Part shown: in pieces, positions 1 through 9,356 of the stretch | Layout: every line of letters begins with the position of its first letter | Numbering within the stretch: position 1 is the first letter of the stretch | From: Sphingobacterium chuzhouense | GTDB taxonomy: Bacteria > Bacteroidota > Bacteroidia > Sphingobacteriales > Sphingobacteriaceae | Length of the DNA stretch: 64,000 nucleotides | Assembly (NCBI RefSeq): GCF_014692525.1 | Contig: NZ_JACNYL010000001.1 | Coordinates: 930,001 to 994,000, forward strand | Reading direction: 5' to 3' | Notes under the pieces: model-generated | Database searches by the model: none | Seen by the model: only the letters and a program-made list of their open reading frames with translations | What the model was told of the DNA's origin: nothing | Made by a program: the position numbers and the translations under genes

Positions 1-2760
1 ATCGCCAGGATCATCCAACGTATTTAGTCCATTGTTGACAGCTCCGTCATTGTTTAAGTCAGCATAACGTACATCACCTGCCAACCATTTTCCTCCCCAA
101 ATGCGGCTCTTATTCAACTGCGCCGCCTCTTCGTCGGTTGCATACAATCCATCGGAAGTATAACCCCAAATCTCACCGATTCTTTTACCCACATAGTGAT
201 CGTCCAAGCTGCCAGTAGGATTTAAATCGTACTTCGTTATCTCGGCTTTATTATCGCTCAGATTAAAGCTAGCGAAGTAACGAAAGCCACTTTCCAACTG
301 ATCTCTCCAGGAAAGTTCAAACTCCCAACCATTGGTTTTCAGATCAGCCGCATTACGGTTGGGTGCTCCCGTGCCTAAAATAGCAGGTAACGCCAACCCT
401 CGTACGATCATTCCTTTGGTATCACGGCGGTAGATGTCAAATGCTCCTGTCAGGCGATTGTCCAGCATAGTAAAATCTAATCCGAAGTTTCTTGTCGACA
501 CTTTCTCCCAAGAGAAATTTGAACTTACTAACCCAGGTGCTGTGATATAGGTCTGCTGCGCATCTCCAAAAATATAATCCGTCGTCCCATAAGGCATCGT
601 CGCAACGTAAGGATAATAATTTATCACCATCGCAACGTCGGAATTATCCAACATCTGATTAGGCAGCTGTCCATATGAACCTCTCAATTTAATGTCGTTG
701 AACAACGGTTTAGCAAAGTCCATAAAAGATTCGTCAGAAAGTCGCCAACCGGCAGATACAGAAGGGCTGAATACATACCGGTTCTCTGCTGCGAAGCGGG
801 AAGATCCATCATAACGCCCGTTAACCTCGATCAAATATTTGTTATCAAATGTATAATTCACACGGAAAAATTGGCCGATAAGTGCCCAATCCCCGATAGT
901 TGACCCCACTAAAGGCTTCTCGTCGTTGTTCAGGTTCACAAAAGGATAATCTTGATTTAGCAAGTTTTTGACCTGAAGGTTGAAAGATTCGTTCTTCTTG
1001 TACTCTTGGTTATACCCTCCCATTACCTTTAAATAGTGCTTATCAAACGTATTTTCGTATTGCGCATACACGTTTATTGCCGAATAGATGTCATGACTAT
1101 TTTCTTCTTGTACAAAGGCCGGGTTATTATGCGGATAGAGGCCTAGTAATGCTGCTTGCGTTGGATCGGTGATATCACCTCCGGCTGGAACCGCACCATA
1201 CTCATAAAAGGATTTCGTATTCGATTTTCTGTTATAATGGTAAGAGTTCCAAGTCAAATCACCCACGATCTGAAAATTTTTAAGGGGGTTCAGCGTAAAT
1301 CCTCCTGTTAACCAGATATCATCGGACTTGAACCGGTTTCTTCCATTGTTTTCAATAAGCGCAAATGGGTTTGTGAAGCTACCTTGTCCCGAATAATTGC
1401 CATCTGGATGGCGGATAGGCATAATCGGACGGATATCATCCGATATCCTATCACCTAGGATATCGTATCTGGACGTAGTCCCTGGCCTGTCATCCTCTTT
1501 TCGATTAAACCGCATTTTTCCCGAAAGCTCCAGCCATTCGGTAGGTTTTACGTTGATCCCCAAATTTCCGTTATATCGATTGAATTTTTGATCAGCAGCT
1601 TTGAAGAGTCCTTTTTGTGTAAAAGCCCCTAACGAAGAATAATACGAAATCTTCTCGCTTCCTCCCGATAAAGACAGGTCATGTTGACTCATCGGCTGCG
1701 ATCCCGGAAACATTTCTCTCATCCAGTTTGTATTCCCCACATACCGGTATCGAGAAGGGTCGTTCGGATCGATATAAACCGCATTTTCCGGTGTAGGGTT
1801 AGCCAAATAGCTTTTGATTTTTTCGATATCCAAATCGGTGAATACATCCGAACCCGTCGCACCGCCCGACAGACGACCATTTTGATCCGCCTCGCGGTAC
1901 ATCGTTACGTAATCCAAGGAATTGACGAGGTCTGGTAAAACCGTCGGTCTGGCAAATGATTGGTTTAATGAGTAAGATACGCGAGTGGGTGATTCATATT
2001 TACCGCTTTTGGTCGTTATTAAAATAACGCCGTATGCTGCCCGTCCACCGTATATGGCTGCTGAAGCAGCATCTTTTAATACGGTGACACTGGCTACGTC
2101 ATCCGGATTAATTTGGTTCGGGTCGATTTGCACACCATCCACAAGTACCAATGGCGATCCCCCATTCAATGAGTTGTATCCCCGGATATTGAAAGAAGAA
2201 CCAGAACCTGGTCTACCGTCGCCTGTGGTCACGTTTAGGTTTGGTACTGCCCCCTGTAACCCTTGTCCCAAATTTGTTATTGAACGCCCTTCGAGCGCTT
2301 CCGAACTAACGGAAGACACCGCACCGGTGAGATTAGCTTTCCGATTCGTACCATACCCTACAACAACCACCTCATCTAGCGAGTTGTTTTCGGGTTCGAG
2401 TACTACTTTGATCGTTTCCTGTGAACGGATAGAAGAGGTAAACTGTTTAAATCCGACCAAGCGTACCTCGAGGATCGAGCCGGCACTGACCGCAATCTGA
2501 AACCGGCCTTCCGTATCCGTAACTGTTGCAACGTCCGAATCTAATACACTTACAGTAGCACCGACAAGTGGATTTCCTTCAATATCCACAACATGCCCGA
2601 TCAGTGTTTGTTGTACATTCTGATAGTGAATGACAGCACCGCCAGCATAAACGATCTGTGGCTCGCCGAATAAAACAAAAGATAACAAGGTGTAAGTAAG
2701 CGCCTTGTTTAACAATTTCCTTCGAAACAGAAACTTCTTTTGGTTGTAAGTTTGCTCCAT
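1..2760 (-). CDS. SusC/RagA-family TonB-linked outer membrane protein, 3' end off window
   Basis: This is a TonB-dependent outer membrane porin that would import a bound oligomer together with a SusD lipoprotein. The frame is open from ATG at 2760 down to base 1, about 920 residues, so the end of the barrel lies outside the window. After a basic N-terminus and hydrophobic signal segment (residues about 1-40) comes a carboxypeptidase-regulatory-like beta-sandwich (VVDIEGNPLVGATVSV), then the plug with the SusC hallmarks EVVVVGYGT, GSPLVLVDG and SVTVLKDAASAAIYGGRA, then barrel. Unlike the SusC at 13855-17430 it has no N-terminal STN domain, so it should not signal to a FecR/sigma pair. Any SusD partner would be at lower coordinates, outside the window. 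The substrate cannot be told. Confidence 0.95.
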   Translation of the reverse strand, partial: MEQTYNQKKFLFRRKLLNKALTYTLLSFVLFGEPQIVYAGGAVIHYQNVQQTLIGHVVDIEGNPLVGATVSVLDSDVATVTDTEGRFQIAVSAGSILEVRLVGFKQFTSSIRSQETIKVVLEPENNSLDEVVVVGYGTNRKANLTGAVSSVSSEALEGRSITNLGQGLQGAVPNLNVTTGDGRPGSGSSFNIRGYNSLNGGSPLVLVDGVQIDPNQINPDDVASVTVLKDAASAAIYGGRAAYGVILITTKSGKYESPTRVSYSLNQSFARPTVLPDLVNSLDYVTMYREADQNGRLSGGATGSDVFTDLDIEKIKSYLANPTPENAVYIDPNDPSRYRYVGNTNWMREMFPGSQPMSQHDLSLSGGSEKISYYSSLGAFTQKGLFKAADQKFNRYNGNLGINVKPTEWLELSGKMRFNRKEDDRPGTTSRYDILGDRISDDIRPIMPIRHPDGNYSGQGSFTNPFALIENNGRNRFKSDDIWLTGGFTLNPLKNFQIVGDLTWNSYHYNRKSNTKSFYEYGAVPAGGDITDPTQAALLGLYPHNNPAFVQEENSHDIYSAINVYAQYENTFDKHYLKVMGGYNQEYKKNESFNLQVKNLLNQDYPFVNLNNDEKPLVGSTIGDWALIGQFFRVNYTFDNKYLIEVNGRYDGSSRFAAENRYVFSPSVSAGWRLSDESFMDFAKPLFNDIKLRGSYGQLPNQMLDNSDVAMVINYYPYVATMPYGTTDYIFGDAQQTYITAPGLVSSNFSWEKVSTRNFGLDFTMLDNRLTGAFDIYRRDTKGMIVRGLALPAILGTGAPNRNAADLKTNGWEFELSWRDQLESGFRYFASFNLSDNKAEITKYDLNPTGSLDDHYVGKRIGEIWGYTSDGLYATDEEAAQLNKSRIWGGKWLAGDVRYADLNNDGAVNNGLNTLDDPGD

Positions 2761-3051
2761 TGTAATAAGGTTTAAATTTAGTATAACACTACAAACATAT
2801 ATACCTCCGGTCATTTCTTATTTAATAAAATTACCTATCGTATAAACGATTTTATCATAGATATCGATATTCGAGATGATTTTATGAAAAAATAACTTAC
2901 CACCTACCTTCAAAATGCATTTTCATGTTTCTTTATAATCTTTAAGTTAGTCTATACCCCCTCAAACTCCGGCTAACTCGCTCTTAGAATTTAACTAACT
3001 ATTATTAGTTAAAATTTCGTACCTTAATAATCTCATTTAAAATTAGAAATC

Positions 3052-3549
3052 ATGGCTAAAATTACATTTAAAGGAACAGCAGTACATACACAAGGTGATT
3101 TACCCACAGTGGGGTCTTCTGCTCCCGAATTCAAATTGACCGCAGGCGATTTATCCGAGAAAAGTTTGGGCGACTTTAAAGGAAAGAAAGTTGTGTTAAA
3201 TATCTTTCCAAGCATAGATACGGGCACATGCGCTATGTCAGTACGTACGTTTAACGAAAAAGCCTCAGGATTGGAAAACACGGTCGTATTGTGCATCTCA
3301 CGGGACCTTCCTTTCGCACAAGGACGCTTCTGTGCCGCAGAAAATTTAGAAAACGTTATTACCCTTTCCGAATATAAGGACAGTAATTTTTCAGATGCTT
3401 ATCAGGTTAAGTTTGTAGATGGTCCTTTGACCGGCCTATTAAGTCGCTCGGTTGTCGTTATTGACGAAGAAGGCAAGGTGTCTTATATAGAGCAGGTTGC
3501 TGAAACAACAGAAGAGCCAGATTACGATAAGGCGCTCGCAGCGTTGTAA
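3052..3549 (+). CDS. tpx: Thiol peroxidase (atypical 2-Cys peroxiredoxin)
   Basis: Tpx reduces hydrogen peroxide and alkyl hydroperoxides using thioredoxin. The 165-residue length is normal for the family. The peroxidatic cysteine is C60 in the motif DTGTCAMSVR and the resolving cysteine is C94 in GRFCAAE, matching the C61/C95 spacing of the E. coli enzyme. There is no signal peptide, so it is cytoplasmic. The gene stands alone, divergent from the SusC gene at the left edge, with 291 bases between the two starts. A 14-bp perfect inverted repeat follows the stop and separates it from the convergent metZ-like gene. No clear promoter box was found. Confidence 0.96.
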   Translation: MAKITFKGTAVHTQGDLPTVGSSAPEFKLTAGDLSEKSLGDFKGKKVVLNIFPSIDTGTCAMSVRTFNEKASGLENTVVLCISRDLPFAQGRFCAAENLENVITLSEYKDSNFSDAYQVKFVDGPLTGLLSRSVVVIDEEGKVSYIEQVAETTEEPDYDKALAAL

Positions 3550-3558
3550 ATTCATTGT

Positions 3559-3597
3559 TCGTGATTCGTGACTAGAAAAGACCGTCACGAATCACGA
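3559..3597. terminator. 14-bp perfect hairpin between convergent tpx and metZ-like genes
   Basis: TCGTGATTCGTGAC at 3559-3572 is exactly complementary to 3584-3597, with an 11-base loop. It starts 10 bases after the tpx stop and ends 9 bases before the stop of the convergent gene, so it can fold in both transcripts. There is no long T-run on either side, so transcript-end stabilisation is as likely as intrinsic termination. Confidence 0.6.
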
Positions 3598-3605
3598 GTT
3601 ACCAA

Positions 3606-4805
3606 TCACTTAGAAGCTTCCAAAGCTTGCAAGATATCTGCTATAATATCGTCTTTATCCTCAATGCCCACTGAGAGACGGACACTTCCTGGTTTGATCC
3701 CTAAGTTTAATCGTTCTTTTTCGGTCAACTTTGAATGTGTAGTAGAACCCGGATGCGTTGCGATAGAGCGTGCATCGCCAAGATTGGAAGTATACAAAAT
3801 CATTTGTAAAGCATCTAAAAACCGGAAGGCTCGTGCTGCCCCACCTTTTACTTCAAAGGTAACAATACCACCACCGGCTTTCATTTGTTTAGTAGCCAAC
3901 TCATATTGCGGATGTGATGGTAAAAAAGGATATTTCACATCTACTATCTCTGTATGTTTTTCTAACACGTTAGCTAATGCCAGTGCATTGCTACAATGTC
4001 TATCCATCCGCAGACTTAATGTATCTAGGCTTTTTGATAATACCCAAGCATTAAAAGGAGACATTGCCGGTCCCGTATGACGTATAAAGAACATTAACTG
4101 ATCAATCAAATCCTGCTTTCCAACGATAACGCCACCTAATACGCGTCCCTGTCCATCCATATATTTTGTCGCAGAATGGATGGAAAGATCAAAGCCATAT
4201 TGCAACGGCTTTTGCAAATACGGTGTAGCAAAACAATTATCAATCGCAAAAATAACATGGGGATACTTTTCTTTCAAAGATCCCAAGAAAGCTAAATCAG
4301 CTAACTCTAAGCCGGGATTAGAAGGAGATTCAAGAAAAACTATTTTCGTATTAGGTTGGATTGCACGTTCCCATGCGTCATTATCTACCGCATCCACATA
4401 GGTATGTGTCACTCCCCAACGCGGGAACAATTGTGTCAAAAGCTGATGGGTTGAGCCGAAAAGAGCCCGGGCAGAGACGATGTGATCACCCTGTCTGATA
4501 AATGCGGCAAAAGAAGCAAAAACAGCTGCCATTCCAGAAGAGAATGCCAGACCAGCCTCTGCCTCTTCCATAATACAAACCTTGTTTATAAATTCGGCTG
4601 TATTAGGATTTGCATAACGCGAATATACCATTCCATCTTCTTCTTCGGCAAAAATGGCCCGACCTTGCTCGGCACTATCAAAAATAAAACTCGATGTTAA
4701 ATACAAGGGAACGGAATGCTCTCTCGTTGCTGATCGTGGCGCTTGCTCCCTTATGATTTTAGATTGATCTTTCTCCATAACGGACAAAGTTAAAGTTTTT
4801 TCCAT
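3606..4805 (-). CDS. metZ: PLP-dependent O-succinylhomoserine sulfhydrylase (MetZ-like, Cys/Met metabolism family)
   Basis: This is a fold-type I PLP enzyme of the Cys/Met metabolism family. The 399-residue length is usual. The Schiff-base lysine is K214 in the motif SATKYMDGQGRVLGG, whose DGQGRVLGG extension is characteristic of the O-succinylhomoserine sulfhydrylase branch; the phosphate-binding SSGMAAV and the ESPSNP motif are also present. Its likely role is sulfide incorporation into activated homoserine to give homocysteine. Cystathionine gamma-synthase and methionine gamma-lyase are close relatives and cannot be fully excluded from sequence alone. ATG at 4805 is used; the second Met at residue 10 is an alternative start. 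It is monocistronic, divergent from the FadL-type gene. Confidence 0.88.
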   Translation of the reverse strand: MEKTLTLSVMEKDQSKIIREQAPRSATREHSVPLYLTSSFIFDSAEQGRAIFAEEEDGMVYSRYANPNTAEFINKVCIMEEAEAGLAFSSGMAAVFASFAAFIRQGDHIVSARALFGSTHQLLTQLFPRWGVTHTYVDAVDNDAWERAIQPNTKIVFLESPSNPGLELADLAFLGSLKEKYPHVIFAIDNCFATPYLQKPLQYGFDLSIHSATKYMDGQGRVLGGVIVGKQDLIDQLMFFIRHTGPAMSPFNAWVLSKSLDTLSLRMDRHCSNALALANVLEKHTEIVDVKYPFLPSHPQYELATKQMKAGGGIVTFEVKGGAARAFRFLDALQMILYTSNLGDARSIATHPGSTTHSKLTEKERLNLGIKPGSVRLSVGIEDKDDIIADILQALEASK

Positions 4806-4902
4806 ATTTTATGGATATAAAATATTATGCTGGCATATAGTTTGCTACCTTACTATTTAGGAATCTATAAACCTATTAATGCGTTTTATCTAAAAAACAA
4901 TT

Positions 4903-6129
4903 ATGCAGATAAAGAAACTACTACTAGGATTGTTACTTGCCAGCCCAACCATGTTATGGGCACAGGGATCACAGGTAAACACACAAGGCCAAAAAGCCGT
5001 CGGTATGGCTGGTGCGGGATCCGCACTTTTTGTAGATGAAACTTCCATTTTCTACAGTCCCGGCGCATTAGTAAAAATGGATCATAATGCCGTATCCGTA
5101 GGAGCTAGCGCTATCATGTACCGCTCGGCATTCCGGGAGTTTAATAGCAATGATGTGCACCACACCAAGTTTAAAATCTCACCACCATTTTCTGTATTTG
5201 CAACGTTCGGCCCTCAAAATTCATGGTGGAAAGCCGGTCTTGGGGTATATACACCGTTTGGCGGTTCTGTCGATTGGGGTGATCAGTGGCCTGGCCGATA
5301 TGAATTGAACCACCTACAAATGCGCGCTATATATATCCAACCGACATTAAGTTTCAAACTAACAGAAAACTTCGGTATCGGTGGAGGCTTTGTCTACAAT
5401 GTAGGTTTGGTCGATCTTTCACGATCCATTCCAATAGCTGCGGCAGATGGCACACCCGGACGGGCTGAGCTTTCGGGAGTAGGTACCGGTATGGGCTTTA
5501 ATGTCGGTGTACATTATAATCTAGAAGATGATTTTGCAATCTCGTTAAGTTACCGTTCCCAGGTTATCACCAAGCTTAAGGATGGCGATGCTCAATTTAC
5601 CGTGCCCCCTGCATTAGCTGCTTCCTTCCCCAACACGACATTTGAAGCGGAGCTTCCATTACCAAGTTCATTCAACGTGGGACTTACATTTCCTGCCAGT
5701 GAACGGGTAGATATTGCGGCGGATGCTACTTTCATTGGCTACAGTGTATATAAAGAACTTGTTTTCGATTACAAAGACAATACACCGGTGCTAGAAGATA
5801 CAAGGCAGGAAAAAAAATATGAAAATGCTCTTTCTGCTAAAGTGGGCGTCAATTATGAAGCATCTGATCGCCTCGATCTGCGGGTAGGGGGAGGATATGT
5901 ATATAGTCCCGTTCGAGGACCTTATGTATCCCCTGAAACTCCGGACAACAATCGTATGATGGGATCTATAGGATTTACGTACGATATTAATGACCGATGG
6001 GATCTTACCGGCGCTTACGTTTTCCAACACATTCTAGAGCGTACAGTAACTAGTGCAAACACCGGACTTTCTGGTACATACAAAACAAATATTCATGCTC
6101 CTGGCATATCCTTAACTTATAAATGGTAG
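4903..6129 (+). CDS. OmpP1/FadL-family outer membrane transport protein
   Basis: This is an outer membrane beta-barrel of the FadL family, which admits long-chain fatty acids and other hydrophobic compounds by lateral diffusion. It has 408 residues with a cleavable signal peptide ending at about residue 20 (SPTMLWAQ). The N-terminal hatch region QKAVGMAGAGSALFVDETS followed by FYSPGAL (the family N-P-A-like motif) is diagnostic, and the rest is amphipathic strands ending in an aromatic residue (LTYKW). Its stop overlaps the start region of the GDSL lipoprotein gene, so the two are translationally coupled. The pairing suggests release of acyl chains by the esterase and uptake through this porin; that is inference. 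Confidence 0.92.
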   Translation: MQIKKLLLGLLLASPTMLWAQGSQVNTQGQKAVGMAGAGSALFVDETSIFYSPGALVKMDHNAVSVGASAIMYRSAFREFNSNDVHHTKFKISPPFSVFATFGPQNSWWKAGLGVYTPFGGSVDWGDQWPGRYELNHLQMRAIYIQPTLSFKLTENFGIGGGFVYNVGLVDLSRSIPIAAADGTPGRAELSGVGTGMGFNVGVHYNLEDDFAISLSYRSQVITKLKDGDAQFTVPPALAASFPNTTFEAELPLPSSFNVGLTFPASERVDIAADATFIGYSVYKELVFDYKDNTPVLEDTRQEKKYENALSAKVGVNYEASDRLDLRVGGGYVYSPVRGPYVSPETPDNNRMMGSIGFTYDINDRWDLTGAYVFQHILERTVTSANTGLSGTYKTNIHAPGISLTYKW

Positions 6130-6131
6130 TG

Positions 6132-7436
6132 ATGATGAAAAGAATATTCAAAAATATAGCGCTATACATTGGTATCTTATCCACCCTTGTAGCTTCTTCC
6201 TGTAAACCCGAAATTGAAGGCTTTCAAACCACATCCGGCGAGGCGAATTTCTCAAAATATATTTCGGTTGGAAATTCATTAACAGCGGGATTTGCCGATG
6301 GCGGATTATACCTTGAAGGACAACAGGTGGCATTTCCTAATCTTATTGCCGAACAACTGCGGCAAGTGGGTGGAGGTGATTTTAGAAGTCCTTTTTTCTC
6401 TGAAAATGAACGTAGTGGTTCGGGCTACTTACGACTTAAAGATCTTGTCAATGGGCAACCTGTGTTGGAGAACGTTACCGATAACTTAGCTTATCGTGAA
6501 CCGGGGAAGCTCAGCAAGCACACAGGAGATATTGAAAACCTAGGTGTTCCGGGTATGCGACTAGACCTCTCCAAATTCGGTCCTTTCAGTGCCGCAAACA
6601 TGTATTTTGAGCGCTTATTGCAAGATGGAGATGTAGGAACAAAAACGTATATGGATTTTGCCACCGGAAGAGACCACACATTTTTCAGTTTTTGGCTAGG
6701 AAACAACGATGTTTTGGGTTATGCCATGAACGGTGCCGTAACGAATCAAGGTGATCTTACCACGGTATTGACGGAAACGGCAATGTTTGAGCAGACATAC
6801 AGAGATTTTATTGGGGCATTGACAACCAACGATCGGAAAGGTGTGGTGGCGACTATTCCTGATGTAACAGCCATTCCTTTTTTCACCACCGTGACACGGG
6901 CAGCGTTGATCGCTGCCATAAAAGCTGAGAGCGGGCAAGACGTCCAGGACATTTATATCGAAACCGGAACAGGTACACCTAGAGCAGCCTCAGATAATGA
7001 CTTATTTGTACTGCCGTTTGCATCGGCGGGATTGCTAGGTAGCACATCAGCGGAAAGTCCCTACCCATATGGTTTATACCCCGATAATCCTGTCGAAAGC
7101 CAATACGTGCTGGACAGCGATGAGGTGACGGCTATTCAGGCTCGTGTAAAGGCGTTTAATGACATCATTAAACAGGTCGCGGAAGAAAAGGGCTTGGCGT
7201 TGGCTGATGCGCATACTTATCTCAATCGCGTTAAAGATCCGGGTATTGTTTACAATGGAGTGATCGTCAATGCATCATTTATTACGGGAAATGCTTTTTC
7301 GCTAGACGGCGTGCATCTCACACCAATGGGAAATGCCATTATCGCCAACCTTTTTATTGAAGCCATAAATAAACAATACAGCAGTAGAATTCCAAAAGTC
7401 GATGCTTCAAAATATAGGGGAGTGAAGTTTCCTTAG
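6132..7436 (+). CDS. SGNH/GDSL-hydrolase-family lipoprotein
   Basis: This is a secreted SGNH-fold esterase or lipase anchored as a lipoprotein. A hydrophobic signal ends at a lipobox (VASSC). Catalytic block I is SVGNSLTAGFADG (nucleophile Ser, with GNSL in place of GDSL), block III is FWLGNNDVLGYA, and block V is DGVHLTPMGNA with the Asp and His. At about 434 residues it is longer than simple GDSL enzymes because of an insert between blocks III and V. The frame opens at 6123, overlapping the FadL stop; the double ATG at 6132/6135 is the more natural start, 3-6 bases after that stop. The substrate is unknown, but coupling to a FadL porin points to lipids. Confidence 0.85.
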   Translation: MMKRIFKNIALYIGILSTLVASSCKPEIEGFQTTSGEANFSKYISVGNSLTAGFADGGLYLEGQQVAFPNLIAEQLRQVGGGDFRSPFFSENERSGSGYLRLKDLVNGQPVLENVTDNLAYREPGKLSKHTGDIENLGVPGMRLDLSKFGPFSAANMYFERLLQDGDVGTKTYMDFATGRDHTFFSFWLGNNDVLGYAMNGAVTNQGDLTTVLTETAMFEQTYRDFIGALTTNDRKGVVATIPDVTAIPFFTTVTRAALIAAIKAESGQDVQDIYIETGTGTPRAASDNDLFVLPFASAGLLGSTSAESPYPYGLYPDNPVESQYVLDSDEVTAIQARVKAFNDIIKQVAEEKGLALADAHTYLNRVKDPGIVYNGVIVNASFITGNAFSLDGVHLTPMGNAIIANLFIEAINKQYSSRIPKVDASKYRGVKFP

Positions 7437-7442
7437 TGAAAA

Positions 7443-7481
7443 TTTCCTAGTGCAAAAGTGTTTATTTTTTGCACTAGGAAA
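7443..7481. terminator. Bidirectional terminator, 15-bp perfect stem
   Basis: TTTCCTAGTGCAAAA at 7443-7457 pairs with 7467-7481 without a mismatch, with a 9-base loop. It lies between the convergent GDSL gene (stop 7436) and GDPD gene (stop 7490). Arms rich in A and T at both ends suit intrinsic termination in both directions. Confidence 0.75.
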
Positions 7482-7489
7482 TAAACCAT

Positions 7490-8377
7490 CTATTTCTTAT
7501 TGATTTTCTTAAGATAGGTAATCAAATACGGACTCCGATCGGTCTGTATAATCCTAGCATTTAACGTATTTACCAAATATCCATAGGAAGCGTCGGGGTT
7601 TTCCACAGCCTTGTCGTCATCGTTCCCACCTGCCAACGTATCCCAAAGCGTATTGTACCACAATAGATTTTTTCCTTTCAATTCATAAGCAAGCTGTAAG
7701 GGCAATTTATTAGTCGTTTCTTTATAAACTAATTCAAACGCTACCGGATTTATTTCGTCATTGAAATCATCAATTATTTTTTTGGCGTTTGGTTTATCTA
7801 GATTTACTATAGGCATATAAATTACCTTATCCAAATATCGCCCGAATTGACGTTTGACAGTGGCCACATCCTTATTTCCTTTCATGATAATATGATCGAC
7901 CGTATTTGTTTTCTCCAATAGTTCATAAACCTCATCAAATAAATCGTAAGCTTTATCCAGATTTAACATCACTCTCCCCTTGGCAAGAAGTAGGGCTTCT
8001 TCCAATGTCGGGATGCTATGGTGTGTACGTAGCCCTGCGCCGTTCTTCAGTTTCAACACTGTTAACGAATCAAGAGTCCACTCTGCTACATTGCCTTTTC
8101 CCGTCGTTGTCCTATCCAAGGTTTTATCGTGCATAAGAATCAACTGACCGTCTTTCGTTTTCGCAATATCGATCTCGACAATATCCACACCTGCTTCAAT
8201 CGCCAATTCGATTGCCTTGAGTGAGTTTTCCGGTGCCTGTCTCCATTCTCCACGATGGGAAACTACCATCACATTTGTTTCATCACGATCCACCAAAGCT
8301 TGCCTTATTTTATCAACTTGTCCAAATATTGCTTGGATCTGAAGCAAGAATATTACGATTATACAATATCTCTTCAT
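7490..8377 (-). CDS. Glycerophosphodiester phosphodiesterase-family protein
   Basis: GDPD-family enzymes hydrolyse glycerophosphodiesters to an alcohol and glycerol 3-phosphate. The 295-residue protein has a signal peptide (ending at IFGQ, residue 20) and should be periplasmic. Active-site signatures of the TIM barrel are visible: H41-R42 in VVSHRGEW, E50 in APENS, E68 and D70 in VEIDI, and H83 in LMHDKTLDRTT. It is the last gene of the minus-strand nutrient locus headed by the sigma factor, 70 bases after the DUF4886 gene. The context suggests that the locus handles a phosphodiester-containing substrate, which is inference. Confidence 0.9.
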   Translation of the reverse strand: MKRYCIIVIFLLQIQAIFGQVDKIRQALVDRDETNVMVVSHRGEWRQAPENSLKAIELAIEAGVDIVEIDIAKTKDGQLILMHDKTLDRTTTGKGNVAEWTLDSLTVLKLKNGAGLRTHHSIPTLEEALLLAKGRVMLNLDKAYDLFDEVYELLEKTNTVDHIIMKGNKDVATVKRQFGRYLDKVIYMPIVNLDKPNAKKIIDDFNDEINPVAFELVYKETTNKLPLQLAYELKGKNLLWYNTLWDTLAGGNDDDKAVENPDASYGYLVNTLNARIIQTDRSPYLITYLKKINKK

Positions 8378-8447
8378 TTTCTTAAGATTTATGAGAAAAA
8401 TTCATCTGCTTTGACAAAGATATTATATTTATACCTAATAGGTATAC

Positions 8448-9350
8448 CTATTTATAGTCTGCCATTTCGCTAATCTCATTCGGTTTTTCCATAGCCCGAT
8501 GAGCAGCATTTTGGGCGATTTCTGCTTCTTTAGGCGATACATCCGTCGGTCTGTATGAATTTCCAAGTACGCTTTCATCAAAAAGTGCTTCGAACCAAAC
8601 ACATGCGGCGGTGTACCGCCCTATGCCTAGATCAAGATGATATCCGTCCCGATCAAACCGATCACCGATAGCACTCGTACGTCCGTTTTGAATGGCTGTA
8701 CCTGTCGGCACTACAAAACTGATATTTGCCAAGTCTTTCGCTCTTTCCACGGTTTCTACAATAGCTTTGTACATTGTTAGCTGATCATTGTCGTAGTTTG
8801 CAAACCCATTGTGCGTCGAATGCTGGGCATATGCCCAAACTTGATGTAAGATTAACGCCATATTAGGATTCGTTGCATGCTCCTCTACATATTTCGCGAT
8901 GTCGGTTAAGAAAGGTCTATAAGTTACATATCTTCCGGACAAAGAGCTCGCCTGTTGTAGGACGATATAATCCCACTCTTCATCCATGATAGCCGTCCGT
9001 ATACGTATATTTCGTTCGTTGGTACGTCTACCTTCACGATCAATTTTTCTATATTGATAAGCAGCATTGTCTGCGCTGGCGTTTTCCCAATGTGTGGTTA
9101 GGGTTGCACCACCGATATACAAGTTCCCAATTACAATTGTCTTATCTGCTGCTTCGGCTAACTCATACAAGTATCCTTCCAGCGCATCTTCAGAAAAACT
9201 GTTTCCGATAGCAAGTACCTTAACAACCTTCTCCTCTTCGGGAGAAGGTTGTTCGATTTCTGTCTGTTTCTCATCTTTATCACAGGAGATGAACCCGGAC
9301 ATCATCCCTATCGCTAAAATAAAGACAAACTGTTTTATTATATTCTTCAT
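8448..9350 (-). CDS. DUF4886 SGNH-fold lipoprotein
   Basis: This is a lipoprotein (lipobox Cys at residue 23, GFISCDKDE) with a DUF4886 domain, an SGNH-hydrolase relative frequent in Bacteroidota polysaccharide loci. The block I motif is VLAIGNSFSEDALEGYL with the probable nucleophile S51, and a C-terminal DGYHLDLGIGRY carries the Asp and His of the catalytic pair. Esterase or deacetylase activity on a glycan or lipid is the family expectation. The substrate is not known. It sits 6 bases after the BACON/beta-helix gene and belongs to the same transcription unit. Confidence 0.85.
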   Translation of the reverse strand: MKNIIKQFVFILAIGMMSGFISCDKDEKQTEIEQPSPEEEKVVKVLAIGNSFSEDALEGYLYELAEAADKTIVIGNLYIGGATLTTHWENASADNAAYQYRKIDREGRRTNERNIRIRTAIMDEEWDYIVLQQASSLSGRYVTYRPFLTDIAKYVEEHATNPNMALILHQVWAYAQHSTHNGFANYDNDQLTMYKAIVETVERAKDLANISFVVPTGTAIQNGRTSAIGDRFDRDGYHLDLGIGRYTAACVWFEALFDESVLGNSYRPTDVSPKEAEIAQNAAHRAMEKPNEISEMADYK

Positions 9351-9356
9351 GATTAT

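Noticed and set aside
1397..2500. Several open frames antisense to the left-edge SusC gene
   Set aside because: They overlap a clear SusC coding frame on the other strand and show no domain, start context or sensible composition.
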